Positions 34,057 through 50,011 of a stretch of 64,000 nt of DNA are shown here, piece by piece. The position numbers were made by a program, and so were the translations under genes. This DNA comes from Cupriavidus sp. WKF15 (GTDB lineage: Bacteria; Pseudomonadota; Gammaproteobacteria; Burkholderiales; Burkholderiaceae), in contig NZ_CP119573.1 in the NCBI RefSeq assembly GCF_029278605.1, positions 2,170,001 to 2,234,000 on the forward strand, in the 5' to 3' direction. Numbering within the stretch: position 1 is the stretch's first letter; every line of letters starts with the position of its first letter. A model generated the notes under the pieces. The model was given only the letters and a program-made list of their open reading frames with translations. It searched no databases and was not told the DNA's origin.

Positions 34057-34158
34057 CCCTGCGGGCACGCGCACGCGTGCCCCACCCCATCCCGCCCGAC
34101 CCGTAGCGAAGACCTGTCAAAGGCCGGCGCGGGCGGCGCTCACACCGGAGACAAAGCA

Positions 34159-35481
34159 ATGAGCAATCTGGCCTCAGGGGCGATTGCGGCCCCCGCCTAC
34201 GCCGCGCACGAAGAAAACGCGCTGTATCGCAAGATCTGGCTGCGCCTGATCCCGTTCCTGTTCGTGTGCTACGTGGTCTCGTTCCTGGACCGCATCAACA
34301 TCGGTTTCGCGCAGTTGCAGATGAAGCAGGACCTGGGATTCAGCGACGCCATGTACGGACTGGGCGCCGCCGTGTTCTATGTCGGCTACGTGCTGTGCGA
34401 GGTGCCCAGCAACATGCTGCTGGCACGCTTCGGCGCGCGCCGCACGTTCACGCGCATCATGCTGCTGTGGGGCGCCGCCTCGGTCGGCATGATGGCGGTG
34501 TCGTCGCCGGAGCAGTTCTATATGCTGCGTTTCCTGCTCGGCGTGTTCGAGGCAGGATTCTTTCCCGGCATCGTGCTCTACCTGACCTACTGGTTCCCGG
34601 CGAAACGCCGTGCCGCGGTGATGGCCATCTTCTTTGCCGGCGTCGCCGTCGCCGGCGTGCTGGGCGGGCTGGTGTCGGGCTGGATCATGCGCGACATGGC
34701 CGGCGTGCTCGGCATGCAGGGCTGGAAATGGATGTTCGCGATCGAAGGGGCGCCGGCCATCTTGCTGGGCGTGATCGCGGCGTTCTTCCTGGTCGATGAA
34801 CCGCGCCAGGCAAGCTGGCTCACCGACGGCGAGAAGGCCTTCCTCACGCGAGCGCGCATGGAAGAACACGGCGTCAAGCCGCACTCGCTGCAAGCGTTGC
34901 TGCAGGTGCTACGCAACCCGCGCGTCTACCTGTTCGCCTTCATCTACTTCTCGCTGACCTGTGGCTCGCTCGCGCTGAGCTTCTGGATGCCGCTGATGAT
35001 CCGCGACTTCGGCATCACCGATGTCGTCTCGATCAGTCTCTACTCGGTCGTGCCCAATGCGGTCGGCGCAGTCGGCCTGATCCTGATCGCGCGGCATTCC
35101 GATCGCAGCGGCGAGCGCCACCGGCATTTCCTGCTGTGCACCGCCGGCGGTGCCCTGGCGCTGGCCGCGCTCACCTTGCACCTGCATAGCCTGGCCGCGA
35201 TGCTCGCCATCCTGTCCGCCGCCGCGGTCCTGATCTTTGCCGCGCTGCCGGTATTCTGGTCGCTGCCGCCGAGCCATCTGCCCGCCAGCGGCGCAGCCGC
35301 CGGCATTGCGTTCATCAGCAGCGTGGGCATCACCAGCGGCATTGTCAGCCCGTGGGTGATCGGGCAGATCAAGGTGCAGACGGGAAGTCTCGACAATGCA
35401 CTGTACCTGCTGGCCGCCTTGCTGCTGGCCAGCGGCCTGTCGATGTGGCTGGGCGTGCCACGCCAGCCAGATCAGTCCTGA
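34159..35481 (+). CDS. MFS transporter, anion:cation symporter (ACS) family
   Basis: 440 aa, ATG at 34159 after CACCGGAGACAAAGC. Twelve hydrophobic segments can be followed. The N-terminal motif SFLDRINIGFAQLQMKQDLG and VGYVLCEVPSNMLLARFGAR are typical of the ACS family that imports organic anions such as phthalate, gallate or tartrate. It is last in the operon and likely imports the substrate of the monooxygenase. Confidence 0.92.
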   Translation: MSNLASGAIAAPAYAAHEENALYRKIWLRLIPFLFVCYVVSFLDRINIGFAQLQMKQDLGFSDAMYGLGAAVFYVGYVLCEVPSNMLLARFGARRTFTRIMLLWGAASVGMMAVSSPEQFYMLRFLLGVFEAGFFPGIVLYLTYWFPAKRRAAVMAIFFAGVAVAGVLGGLVSGWIMRDMAGVLGMQGWKWMFAIEGAPAILLGVIAAFFLVDEPRQASWLTDGEKAFLTRARMEEHGVKPHSLQALLQVLRNPRVYLFAFIYFSLTCGSLALSFWMPLMIRDFGITDVVSISLYSVVPNAVGAVGLILIARHSDRSGERHRHFLLCTAGGALALAALTLHLHSLAAMLAILSAAAVLIFAALPVFWSLPPSHLPASGAAAGIAFISSVGITSGIVSPWVIGQIKVQTGSLDNALYLLAALLLASGLSMWLGVPRQPDQS

Positions 35482-35542
35482 CGGCCCTCTCGCGGCGCCA
35501 GGGGGCGCGCCCGCCGGGAAGCCGCCGGGCGCGTCTGCAATT

Positions 35543-35851
35543 TCAGTGGGGGTGACCGCACGGAATCACCGCGGCGATTTCCTCGCGAATGACTTCCACC
35601 ACATCGTCGATCTCAAGGCCTTCGGCGGTGACCAGTACTTCCTGGCCACGGCTGATGGCATAGACCACGCCGCGCCACCGTCCGGGCGCTACGACTTCAC
35701 AGAGGCGGACATCGAAAGCGGTGTCCTGGTCCTGACTGTAGACCGTCACCAGGTCCCCGAGCTGGGGCATCCAGTCGACATCGCCATCGAAAGCGCGGGC
35801 CTCCACGATCACCGGAGACTGTGTCAGTCCCCGCGCAAACCTTGCACGCAT
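35543..35851 (-). CDS. Small acidic hypothetical protein
   Basis: 102 aa; ATG at 35851 with a strong AAGGAGG. Mixed beta/helix composition: VDWMPQLGDLVTVYSQDQD, GRWRGVVYAISRGQEVLV, and a final EEIAAVIPCGHPH that could bind metal. No family recognised. It stands alone between the MFS gene and the DUF2188 gene. Confidence 0.65.
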   Translation of the reverse strand: MRARFARGLTQSPVIVEARAFDGDVDWMPQLGDLVTVYSQDQDTAFDVRLCEVVAPGRWRGVVYAISRGQEVLVTAEGLEIDDVVEVIREEIAAVIPCGHPH

Positions 35852-36033
35852 GGCTTCCTCCTTTGCAGGCGATCCTTGTCCAGCTTAGAAGAGCAAGCCT
35901 AAATGACCAGAAATTTTCGCCGGAAAGTCGCCTTTGCGGCGCCTGCCGTGTCAGAGGGTGACCGATAGACACCGACGAGAATCGCGCGAAAATGGATTGG
36001 CCGAGTCAAGCATCGGCACCTCAGGAGACACAG

Positions 36034-36258
36034 ATGGGCAGTGACCTACACGTCGTACCGTATGACCATGGCTGGGATGTCATTTACGAAGGCGCGCGCT
36101 ACGCGGAATCCCACCACGCCACGCAGGCTGCGGCGATCCATGCCGCCATTGGCCTGGCACGACGCAAGAAGGTGGAACTGGTGGTCTACGCGCGCGACGG
36201 AAGCATCCGCACGCGCAGCAGCTACGCTGGACCGGACCTCAGTGCCATTGCCGGCTAG
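36034..36258 (+). CDS. DUF2188 family protein
   Basis: 74 aa from the ATG at 36034 (CAGGAGACACAG upstream). The sequence HVVPYDHGWDVIYEGARYAE, then AIHAAIGLARRKKVELVVYA and GSIRTRSSYAGPD, is the DUF2188 pattern, in which a small domain carries W-V-x-EG and a terminal I-x-x-R-x-S-Y motif. Function unknown; often found among stress genes. Confidence 0.85.
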   Translation: MGSDLHVVPYDHGWDVIYEGARYAESHHATQAAAIHAAIGLARRKKVELVVYARDGSIRTRSSYAGPDLSAIAG

Positions 36259-36335
36259 GCAACGGGCGAATTGAAACGGATGGCGTCTTGCGCCGCGCGC
36301 GCAAGGCCGCCGCCGCCCCGCCGGCAAACGTCCGG

Positions 36336-36887
36336 TCAGCGTGACGAACCTTGTTGTCCTGGCCCGCCACGACTCACGCGCAGCCGGTTCAGCAGGTCGC
36401 GCACGCCAAAGACGTCATCGACGATATCCTCCACGCGATATTTCTGCAGCCGGTCCGGCACGCTGCCTTCCAGCGTGACCACACCGCCGTCCACGCTGAC
36501 CTCCACGTCCCGCACATCGAGCCGGCCGCTGCGGGTGAGGCGGTCGCAGATGTCCTCAAGTATCCGCGCGTCGCTGCGTTGATAGCCGCGCGGCCCCACC
36601 GGCCGATACCGCGGCGCAACGCCTTGTCCGCTGCGCGACACGCGCTCGTTGAAGCCCGTGAATTGCTGGTAGGCGTCCGGGACGTCGTAGTCGTGCGGCA
36701 ATTGTCCAGGTTCGCGCAGCCAGCGTCCGCCTTCGTCGTCCGGGCTTGCTGACTCCTCGGGATCGACAGGCTGGTCGTAATCGAATACGCCATAGGCGCC
36801 CACGTAGTGGCTGCGCATGTCGGCATCCGCCAGCGGCGGTTCGCGCCACGGCGCATCCGGTGCTGCAGCTCGGCGGTTTCTGTCCAT
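36336..36887 (-). CDS. BON-domain protein with charged N-terminus
   Basis: 183 aa from the ATG at 36887 (CCGGAGACAGAC upstream). The first 115 residues are low-complexity and rich in Asp, Pro, Arg and Tyr (DYDQPVDPEESASPDDEGG). The C-terminal BON domain is at about 118-172: RILEDICDRLTRSGRLDVRD, VSVDGGVVTLEGSVPDR, DVFGVRDLLNRLRV. No signal peptide, so it is probably cytoplasmic, unlike OsmY. It is a clear relative of the protein at 61548-62234. Confidence 0.82.
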   Translation of the reverse strand: MDRNRRAAAPDAPWREPPLADADMRSHYVGAYGVFDYDQPVDPEESASPDDEGGRWLREPGQLPHDYDVPDAYQQFTGFNERVSRSGQGVAPRYRPVGPRGYQRSDARILEDICDRLTRSGRLDVRDVEVSVDGGVVTLEGSVPDRLQKYRVEDIVDDVFGVRDLLNRLRVSRGGPGQQGSSR

Positions 36888-37162
36888 GTCTGTCTCCGGA
36901 GGGCACGACGAGGTCACGGCCCACAACCCCACGCAAGATGAGCGCCACATTGCTTGCTCGGCCACGCCCTGCAGCCTGGGCGCGATGGCCGCAGGACGGC
37001 GGCAGGACGATGCCGGCAGGAATTACACGATCCGCCGCGCCCGTGCATGTACATTCTTCTGCCCCCGGGACTTTCGCTGGCTGCGGACAACCCGGCCTGC
37101 ACCTGCGGGGTTGGCATGAAACCTGCCGCCGTGTCCGGCATCGGCAACATCCGCGATGCGCC

Positions 37163-37786
37163 ATGGACTCACTGAGCGGCTTCCTGCATGACCTGATCGG
37201 CGACGGCGACCAGCTGACGTGGTGGCAGGGCGCGATGCGCGCCGCGATCGTGTTCCTGGCGACCTGGCTGCTGCTGCGCGTGGCGGGACGCCGCTCGTTT
37301 GCGCAGAAGACCGCGTTCGACCTCTGCGTGGTGCTGCTGCTTGGCGCGGTGCTGTCTCGCGCCATTGTCGGGGCCACGTCCTTCCCGGCGGCCTTGGCGG
37401 CAGCCTTCGTACTGGTGCTCATGCACCGCGGCGTTGCCTGGTTGTCGTCCCGCTTTGCGCTGTTCGACCGCTTCACGAGCGGCCGGGCGATCGACCTGCT
37501 GAAGGACGGGGGGATCGACGATACGCGCGTCGCCAAAGCCATGCTCAGCCAGGAGGACCTGAAAGCCAGCCTGCGCGCGTCGCTGCAGGCCGAAACGCTC
37601 GATGGGATCAGCCGCGTGGTGCTGGAGCGCACGGGCGCGCTGACATTCGTGCGCGCAACGCACCGGCGGCCGCAAGCTACCGGCTCCGCAACCAAAACCA
37701 AGCCGAACGACCGGGGCACGTTCGCCGCCGCCGACAGTACCGGCAAGCTCAACGGCACGGCGGTCAGCCGCTTGCCGCGCCGCTGA
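37163..37786 (+). CDS. DUF421 (YetF-like) membrane protein
   Basis: 207 aa from the ATG at 37163. Three hydrophobic segments (AAIVFLATWLLLRVAGRR, LCVVLLLGAVLSRAIVGA, ALAAAFVLVLMHRGVAWL) precede the cytoplasmic domain with DLLKDGGIDDTRVAKAMLSQ and EDLKASLRASLQAETLDGIS, the DUF421 signature. The C-terminus is a charged tail. Role unknown; in sporulating bacteria relatives affect germination and membrane stress. The 275 bp upstream shows no other gene. Confidence 0.85.
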   Translation: MDSLSGFLHDLIGDGDQLTWWQGAMRAAIVFLATWLLLRVAGRRSFAQKTAFDLCVVLLLGAVLSRAIVGATSFPAALAAAFVLVLMHRGVAWLSSRFALFDRFTSGRAIDLLKDGGIDDTRVAKAMLSQEDLKASLRASLQAETLDGISRVVLERTGALTFVRATHRRPQATGSATKTKPNDRGTFAAADSTGKLNGTAVSRLPRR

Positions 37787-38031
37787 TCATGCCCGGCAAC
37801 CTACCATCGCCAACCTGCATTCTTGCAGCCCCTCACGCTTGCCAGATTGCCCGGCAGCGAGCACATGCGGCGAGCTACCGCGCGAGGCCGCCGCCGACCC
37901 GGCGCTGGGGCGGCTGTGCCACGACCGCAGACTGGCCCGACAGGCATGGCAACACCCGCCGTGGCAGCCGGAACACCAGCGCCGACCAATCGTCCGCGGA
38001 CGAGATCCTCTGACGACAACCGGAGACCGAG

Positions 38032-38388
38032 ATGAAAAGAACCTTCGCCACCGCCGCGCTGGTGATCGGCACCGCGCTCTGCCTGCCCGCTTTGGGCCAG
38101 CAGGCCCCTGCTTCGCCCAATGCGCCGAATCCAAGCGCGTCGCCCGCCCCGGAGGGTGCAGGCACCTCACGCAATGCCCCGGCCGCGGGAGATACATACG
38201 GTGGCATGGGCCCCGGCATGGCAACGGACCAGCACATGCAAAAGCCCAAGAAATCCAGCAAACACTCGCAAGAGGGCACGACCGCCCGCTACAAGAAGCC
38301 ACGTGAACAAGGCGCGCCGCCGGCACCGACCGCCGAAGCGCCAAGCGGACCGAAGGGCGATTCGCCTGATCCGCTGCCGAAGCAGTAA
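38032..38388 (+). CDS. Small secreted Pro/Ala-rich protein
   Basis: 118 aa; ATG at 38032 after ACCGGAGACCGAG. Signal peptide with cleavage near LPALGQQA (residues 1-23). The mature chain is disordered, with many Pro, Ser, Ala and Lys (MGPGMATDQHMQKPKKSSK). No domain recognised. The 245 bp before and 291 bp after it hold no supported gene. Confidence 0.65.
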   Translation: MKRTFATAALVIGTALCLPALGQQAPASPNAPNPSASPAPEGAGTSRNAPAAGDTYGGMGPGMATDQHMQKPKKSSKHSQEGTTARYKKPREQGAPPAPTAEAPSGPKGDSPDPLPKQ

Positions 38389-38679
38389 TTGCCTGGCGTC
38401 GCCTGCGGCAGAGGGCGACGCCCTCCTCATCGACTTCCCGTACTACTCACCGCACTACCTGCCCGTGCGGCGTTATGCCAGGCCTTATCCGCCTTGCGCA
38501 TGCCGCGCATGTTCATGGCGACCGGTGCCGCGACGCGAACCGGTCAAGTTTTGCAATAGGCATCGGGTGTGCTGCAGTTTTTACACGGGCGGACAGCTGC
38601 CGCGGATGGCACAGCACCGACCTCACGCGCCCAATCCGGCGCTTGCGCAAGTGGCCGGCACGCCTGGCACGCGCTTCGC

Positions 38680-41600
38680 ATGACGCTGTTCAATTTCGTC
38701 CCGCTGGGGTACGGGGGATGCCGCCCTGTTGCGCAGCCGCAGGCCGGCCTGCCCGCCGGGGTACAACCGGCCAAGGGAACACACTACGTGCGGATCTGCC
38801 TACTCAACATTGACCGAACCTCCGATCTGGCCGAGGGACAACACGACACGCTGCGGCGCATTGCCGCGCTCGGCTTCGACCATGTCCTGCTGTCCGGCTG
38901 GCCGGTCATCGTACCGGACCGCGGCGACCCGCTATCGTCATTGGCGGCCGTCAGCGCGGACTGCGCGCGGCATGGCCTTGCGCCTCTGCTGGACCTCTCG
39001 CTCGATCGCTATCCGGAGAACGGCGCCACCATCGACCCGGCATGGATCGACCACGACGCGACACGCTTTTCGCCACACGATACGGACAACCACCTGCCCG
39101 GCCTGCGGCTGCGCTGGCATACACCTGCCGTCGCCGCCGGCCTGGTGGACTGGTGGGCCACGCAGCTGCGCGCGGCGCTGGCCGCCGGCGTGTCCGGCTT
39201 CTGCCTGCGGGCGCCGGCACGGGTGCCGGGCCGTCACTGGGCCACGCTGACTGCGACGCTGCGCGCCGATGCTGCCGGCCCGCTGAAGACCCGGCCCCTG
39301 TTCCTGGCCTGGACGCCGGGCCTGACGCCGGCCCAGCTTGACGACCTGATCCCCGGGCAATTCGACGGCGCCTTTTGCTCGCTGCCGTGGTGGGACTTCC
39401 GCAGCGCATGGCTGACCGAGGAGATCGCACGGCTGCGGCCGTTCGGGCGCGTGCTGGCGGCGCCATCGCAATCGCCCGCAAGCCAGGATGCCTTGTCGGC
39501 GCGGCGTGCGCTATGGACGGCCGCCGCAATCGGCGACGGCGTGCTGGTGCCCGCGGGCTTCGAGACCGGTGGCACGCAAGCCCGCGATCCATTGGCCGAC
39601 GATGGCGGCGCCCGCGACGGCGCGCCATACGACATCACCCATGAAGTACTGCAGGCCAACGCGTGGCTAGCCACGCGCCCGCTCGCGCCAGCGGTATCGG
39701 TCAGGCTGCTGAGCGGTCCCGATGCCGCGCTGACCGTGCTGGCCCGCCTGCAGGCGCCCGACGTCGGTGGTGGCGGCAGCGATGCCCCGCCGGAATCCGC
39801 GCTGACCATCGTGGTCAATCCGGACACACAGGAGCCTGGCACGCTCGGGCTCGACCGCGTGCTCGCGGCGCTGCCGCGCCCAGCGGCCCGGCTGGAGCTG
39901 TCCGATGGCGGCCCGGGGGGCAACCTGGACTTCGGCGCCGCGCTCGATGCGTTGGCCGACATCACGCTGGCGCCGGCCGATATCCGCGTCTATCGCGCCG
40001 TCCCGGCGCCCGCCGGCCCTGCCGCGCGCTTGCCGCAGGCCGGCGACGCGGTCAGCGCAAGCGGCCTTGGCAGTGTAGTGGCCGCGCTCGAGGCGCCGCG
40101 TATAGCGATCGAAGCGGTCGAGCCCGCCTGCGATGGCGGGCGCTTCCCGGTGCGCCGCGTGGTCGGCGAGCGCGTCGAAGTCAGTGCCGATATCTGGATG
40201 GATGGCCACGACAAGCTCGCGGCGGCTGTCCTGTGGCGCGCGCCGGGTCAGGAAACGTGGCAGGAAGCGCCGATGCGCCACCTGGTCAATGACCGCTGGT
40301 ATGGCAGTTTTCCGCTGGTCGCCCTGGGTCGTCACACGTTCACCGTGGAGGCCTGGCGCGATGCGTTCGCGAGCTGGCTGGACGAGGTCGGCAAGAAGCG
40401 CGCGGCAGGCGTCGATATCACGCTGGAGATCGAGGAAGGCGCCCGCCTCGTGGCCGATGCGCTGATGCCCGCGCAAGGCGACGGGCCGCCGCCGGACAGC
40501 GAGCTGGCAGCGCTGGTTGACGAACTGACGGCCAGCGCCGGCGATGACGCCGCACGGCTCGAGATCCTGCTGTCACCGCGTACCGCGGCAGGCATGCAGG
40601 CGGCCATGCAGACGCCCGCAGGGCGCCCGTTCGCGAGCCGGCATCCGCTGCCGATGCCCGTGGAAGCGGAACGGCTGGCCAGCCGCTTTGCCAGCTGGTA
40701 CGAAATGTTTCCGCGCTCGGCGAGCGAGGACGAGAACCGCCATGGCACCTTCGATGACGTGATCGCGCGCCTGCCGGCCATTCGCGCCATGGGCTTCGAC
40801 GTGCTGTACTTCACGCCCATCCACCCGATCGGCAAGACTCACCGCAAGGGCCGCAACAACAGCCTGCGCGCGCAGCCGGACGATCCAGGCAGCCCGTACG
40901 CCATCGGTGCCGAGGACGGCGGCCACGACGCCCTGCACGCCCAGCTCGGCACCTTCGAGGACTTCGAGCGGCTACGCGTTGCGGCGGCGGCGGCCGGGCT
41001 GGAGCTGGCGCTGGACTTCGCGATCCAGTGTTCGCTGGACCACCCCTGGCTCAGGCAGCACCCGGAATGGTTCGCGCATCGCCCGGACGGCTCGCTGCGC
41101 TACGCCGAGAACCCGCCGAAGAAATACGAGGACATCGTCAACGTCGACTTCTATGCGGCCGCGCCGGCTGCCGCGGCCTTGTGGCAGGCGCTGCGCGACG
41201 TGGTGATGTTCTGGGTCCAGCGCGGCGTGCGCATCTTCCGCGTGGACAATCCGCACACCAAGCCGCTGCCGTTCTGGGAATGGATGATTGCCGACGTGCG
41301 CGCGCGGTACCCTGACACCATCTTCCTGGCCGAAGCGTTCACACGCCCGAAGATGATGGCGCGCCTGGCCAAGCTCGGCTTCAGTCAGTCCTACACCTAT
41401 TTCACGTGGCGCAACACGCGCGCCGAGCTGGCCGAGTACATGACCGAGCTCACGCAGACCCCGCTGCGCGAATTCTTCCGCCCGCATTTCTTCGTCAATA
41501 CGCCCGACATCAACCCGTACTTCCTGCATCGCGGCGGGCGCCCGGCCTTCCTGATCCGCGCGGCGCTAGCCACGCTGCTGTCGGGGCTGTGGGGCATGTA

Positions 41601-42141
41601 CAGCGGCTTCGAGCTGTGCGAGTCGGCCCCCCTCGTGCTCGACGGCAAGGTGCGCGAGGAATACCTGGATTCCGAGAAGTACCAGCTTCGTGCGCGCAAC
41701 CGGCACGCGCCCGGCAATATCGTGGCCGAGATCACGCGGCTGAACCAGATCCGGCTCGGCCATCCGGCGCTGCAGAGCCATCTGGGGCTGCGCATCTACC
41801 CCGCCGGCAATGATGCGGTGCTGTACTTCGCGCGCTTCGTGCCCGGCATCGGCTCGACCTTCGGCGACGACGTGCTGCTGGCCGCCATCAGCATGGACCC
41901 GTTTGCCGCGCAGGAAGCCAGCGTCGAAATCCCGTTATGGGAATGGGGCCTGGCCGACCACGGCAGCGTGGCGGTGCAGGACCTCATGGACGAGCACCGT
42001 TTCGCGTGGCACGGCAAGTGCCAGCGCATCCGGCTCGATCCGGTGCGGCTGCCGTTCGCGCTGTGGCACGTGACACCGATCGGCCGTCCGGCGCGGCGCG
42101 AAGCCGTGCCGGCCGTGGCACCGGATCCGCACGGCGCATGA
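38680..42141 (+). CDS. glgE: Alpha-1,4-glucan:maltose-1-phosphate maltosyltransferase with extra N-terminal amylase-like domain
   Basis: 1153 aa from the ATG at 38680. A GTG at 38788 has a better ribosome-binding site (AAGGGAAC) and would give 1117 aa. The C-terminal two-thirds is GlgE: a beta-rich N-domain ([20 protein letters not shown]), [31 protein letters not shown], nucleophile Asp in RVDNPHTKP near residue 854 and acid Glu in LAEAFTRPK near 884. It extends alpha-glucan from maltose-1-phosphate. The first ~480 residues are extra: an amylase-like barrel ([30 protein letters not shown] near 170-184) in which the expected catalytic aspartate is arginine. First gene of the operon. Confidence 0.9.
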   Translation: MTLFNFVPLGYGGCRPVAQPQAGLPAGVQPAKGTHYVRICLLNIDRTSDLAEGQHDTLRRIAALGFDHVLLSGWPVIVPDRGDPLSSLAAVSADCARHGLAPLLDLSLDRYPENGATIDPAWIDHDATRFSPHDTDNHLPGLRLRWHTPAVAAGLVDWWATQLRAALAAGVSGFCLRAPARVPGRHWATLTATLRADAAGPLKTRPLFLAWTPGLTPAQLDDLIPGQFDGAFCSLPWWDFRSAWLTEEIARLRPFGRVLAAPSQSPASQDALSARRALWTAAAIGDGVLVPAGFETGGTQARDPLADDGGARDGAPYDITHEVLQANAWLATRPLAPAVSVRLLSGPDAALTVLARLQAPDVGGGGSDAPPESALTIVVNPDTQEPGTLGLDRVLAALPRPAARLELSDGGPGGNLDFGAALDALADITLAPADIRVYRAVPAPAGPAARLPQAGDAVSASGLGSVVAALEAPRIAIEAVEPACDGGRFPVRRVVGERVEVSADIWMDGHDKLAAAVLWRAPGQETWQEAPMRHLVNDRWYGSFPLVALGRHTFTVEAWRDAFASWLDEVGKKRAAGVDITLEIEEGARLVADALMPAQGDGPPPDSELAALVDELTASAGDDAARLEILLSPRTAAGMQAAMQTPAGRPFASRHPLPMPVEAERLASRFASWYEMFPRSASEDENRHGTFDDVIARLPAIRAMGFDVLYFTPIHPIGKTHRKGRNNSLRAQPDDPGSPYAIGAEDGGHDALHAQLGTFEDFERLRVAAAAAGLELALDFAIQCSLDHPWLRQHPEWFAHRPDGSLRYAENPPKKYEDIVNVDFYAAAPAAAALWQALRDVVMFWVQRGVRIFRVDNPHTKPLPFWEWMIADVRARYPDTIFLAEAFTRPKMMARLAKLGFSQSYTYFTWRNTRAELAEYMTELTQTPLREFFRPHFFVNTPDINPYFLHRGGRPAFLIRAALATLLSGLWGMYSGFELCESAPLVLDGKVREEYLDSEKYQLRARNRHAPGNIVAEITRLNQIRLGHPALQSHLGLRIYPAGNDAVLYFARFVPGIGSTFGDDVLLAAISMDPFAAQEASVEIPLWEWGLADHGSVAVQDLMDEHRFAWHGKCQRIRLDPVRLPFALWHVTPIGRPARREAVPAVAPDPHGA

Positions 42142-42183
42142 AAGCGCGGCATGGCACCGTCGACACATCGCACGGAGACACGG

Positions 42184-47798
<5,615 letters not shown>

Positions 47799-47800
47799 TC

Positions 47801-50011
47801 ATGGCGCTCCAGCTCACGGATCGGCTGCTGGCCGGCAAGCCCTACCCGCTCGGCGCCCATTGGGACGGCCTTGGCGTGAATTTCGCCGTGTTCTCGGCCA
47901 ATGCCGCGCGCATTGACTTGTGCCTGTTCTCGGCCAGCGGCCGCAAGGAACTGTCGCGTATGCCACTGCCCGAATGCACCGACGAGATCTGGCATGGCTA
48001 CCTGCCCAACGCGGCGCTCGGCACGCTGTACGCGTACCGCGCCTACGGGCCGTACGATCCCGCCCACGGGCACCGTTTCAATCCGCACAAGCTGCTGCTC
48101 GATCCGTACGCCCGCCAGCTCAGCGGACCGGTGCGCTGGTCCGACGCGCTGTTCGGCTATCGCCTGCAAAGCGCGCGCGGCGATCTCACGCCCGACCGCC
48201 GCGACAGCGCGCCCAATATGCCCAAGGCCATCGTGGTCGACGAAAGCTTCCATTGGGGCGATGACCGGCCGCCTGACGTGCCGTGGCCGGACACGGTCCT
48301 CTACGAAACCCACCTGCGAGGGGTGTCGATGCTGCGCGAAGAGGTACTGCCACACCTGCGCGGGACGTTCGCGGCGCTGGCCGACCCGCGCTTCCTGGAC
48401 CACCTGCTGCGCCTGGGCGTGACCGCCGTGGAGTTGCTGCCGGTGCACGCCATCCTCCAGGACCGCTTCCTGCTGGAGCGCGGCCTGCGCAACTACTGGG
48501 GCTACAACACGCTGTCGTACTTCGCGCCGGAGCCATCCTACCTCGCCACCGACCAGCTCCTTGAACTCAAGGTCGCAGTGCGGCGGCTGCACGCGGCCGG
48601 CATCGAAGTGATTCTGGACGTGGTCTACAACCATACGTGCGAAGGTAACGAACTCGGGCCGACGGTGTCGTGGCGCGGGCTGGACAACGCCAGTTACTAC
48701 CACCTCGTGCCCGGCGACGAACGCCACTATGTCAACGACACCGGCTGCGGCAACATGCTCAACCTGTCGCATCCGCGCGTGCTGCAGATGGTGCTTGATT
48801 CGCTGCGCTACTGGGTCGAGTGCTACCACGTCGACGGTTTTCGCTTCGACCTGGGCACCACGCTCGGCCGCGAACACAATGGCTTCGATCCGGGCGCCGC
48901 TTTTTTCGACGCGGTGCTGCAGGACCCGGTGCTCAGCCGCGTCAAGCTGATCTCCGAACCCTGGGACCTGGGGCCGGGCGGATACCAGCTTGGCAACCAA
49001 CCGCCGGGCTTTGCCGAGTGGAACGACAAGTTCCGCGACACCGTGCGCCGCTACTGGCGCGGCGACCCCGGCCAGCGGGGCGAGCTGGCGGCGCGGCTGG
49101 CCGGCTCGGCCGACCTGTTCGACCGCCGCCACCGGAGGCCGTGGTCGAGCATCAACTTCATCACCTCGCATGATGGCTTCACGCTGGCCGACCTGGTCAG
49201 CTACAACACCAAGCACAACGAGGCCAACGGCGAAGACAACCGCGACGGCACGGACCAAAACCACAGCGCCAACTGGAGCCCTGACGGCAGCGTCGAAGGT
49301 CCGACGGACGATGCGGCGATCCTGGCGCTGCGCGCGCGCGTGTCCCACGCCATGATGGCCACGCTGTTGCTGGCCCAGGGCACGCCGATGCTGACCGCCG
49401 GCGACGAATCGGGCCGCAGCCAGGGGGGCAACAACAATGCGTACTGCCAGGACAATGCGCTGTCCTGGCTGGACTGGAAGCAGGCGCTGACGCCGCAGGG
49501 CCAGACGCTGCTGCAGATCGTGCGCCGCCTGCTGGCGCTGCGCCGCCGGCTGTACGCGGCCGACGCCCACCGTTTTGCGCACGGCAACCACGAGCCGTTG
49601 CCGGGCATCGGCGATATCGCCTGGTTCGATACGGACGGACAGCCGCCAGGCCCGGAAGCCTGGGCCGACCCCGATGTCCGTACGCTTGCGCTGCGCCGCG
49701 CCGAGCGCCTCGAAGCATTCCGGCGCCCCGTGCGCGGCGGCCAGGCCAGCCCGGTGCAGGTGACGCTGATGCTGCTCAATGCCGGAGACAACGACGCGGT
49801 GTTCCACCTGCCCGAGCCGGCGCTGGACTGGCAATTGCTTTTCGACAGCAGCCAGCCCGACTTGCCGGAAGCCGGACTACCCGTGGCCGGTGTGGCGGTG
49901 CAGGCGGTGCCAGCCCATGCGCTGGTCGTGCTCGCCGCGCAGGCCGAGCCGCCGCCACCCGCGCGCCCGGCGACGCCGCCGCGCGCCCCTTTGCAGGAGC
50001 CAGACGCATGA
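47801..50011 (+). CDS. glgX: Glycogen debranching enzyme
   Basis: 736 aa from the ATG at 47801. GH13_11: PLGAHWDGLGVNFAVFSANA at the N-terminal CBM48, nucleophile in VDGFRFDLGTTLG near 349, acid in ISEPWDLGPGGYQ near 385, and ITSHDGFTLADLVSYNTKHN near 456 with NGEDNRDG. It removes the alpha-1,6-linked side chains left by phosphorylase. Stop overlaps malQ by four bases. Confidence 0.96.
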   Translation: MALQLTDRLLAGKPYPLGAHWDGLGVNFAVFSANAARIDLCLFSASGRKELSRMPLPECTDEIWHGYLPNAALGTLYAYRAYGPYDPAHGHRFNPHKLLLDPYARQLSGPVRWSDALFGYRLQSARGDLTPDRRDSAPNMPKAIVVDESFHWGDDRPPDVPWPDTVLYETHLRGVSMLREEVLPHLRGTFAALADPRFLDHLLRLGVTAVELLPVHAILQDRFLLERGLRNYWGYNTLSYFAPEPSYLATDQLLELKVAVRRLHAAGIEVILDVVYNHTCEGNELGPTVSWRGLDNASYYHLVPGDERHYVNDTGCGNMLNLSHPRVLQMVLDSLRYWVECYHVDGFRFDLGTTLGREHNGFDPGAAFFDAVLQDPVLSRVKLISEPWDLGPGGYQLGNQPPGFAEWNDKFRDTVRRYWRGDPGQRGELAARLAGSADLFDRRHRRPWSSINFITSHDGFTLADLVSYNTKHNEANGEDNRDGTDQNHSANWSPDGSVEGPTDDAAILALRARVSHAMMATLLLAQGTPMLTAGDESGRSQGGNNNAYCQDNALSWLDWKQALTPQGQTLLQIVRRLLALRRRLYAADAHRFAHGNHEPLPGIGDIAWFDTDGQPPGPEAWADPDVRTLALRRAERLEAFRRPVRGGQASPVQVTLMLLNAGDNDAVFHLPEPALDWQLLFDSSQPDLPEAGLPVAGVAVQAVPAHALVVLAAQAEPPPPARPATPPRAPLQEPDA

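Noticed and set aside
37801..38019. 72-codon minus-strand frame between the DUF421 gene and the secreted protein
   Set aside because: Low-complexity Arg/Pro/Ala sequence, no family and no ribosome-binding site; typical of GC-rich antisense frames.
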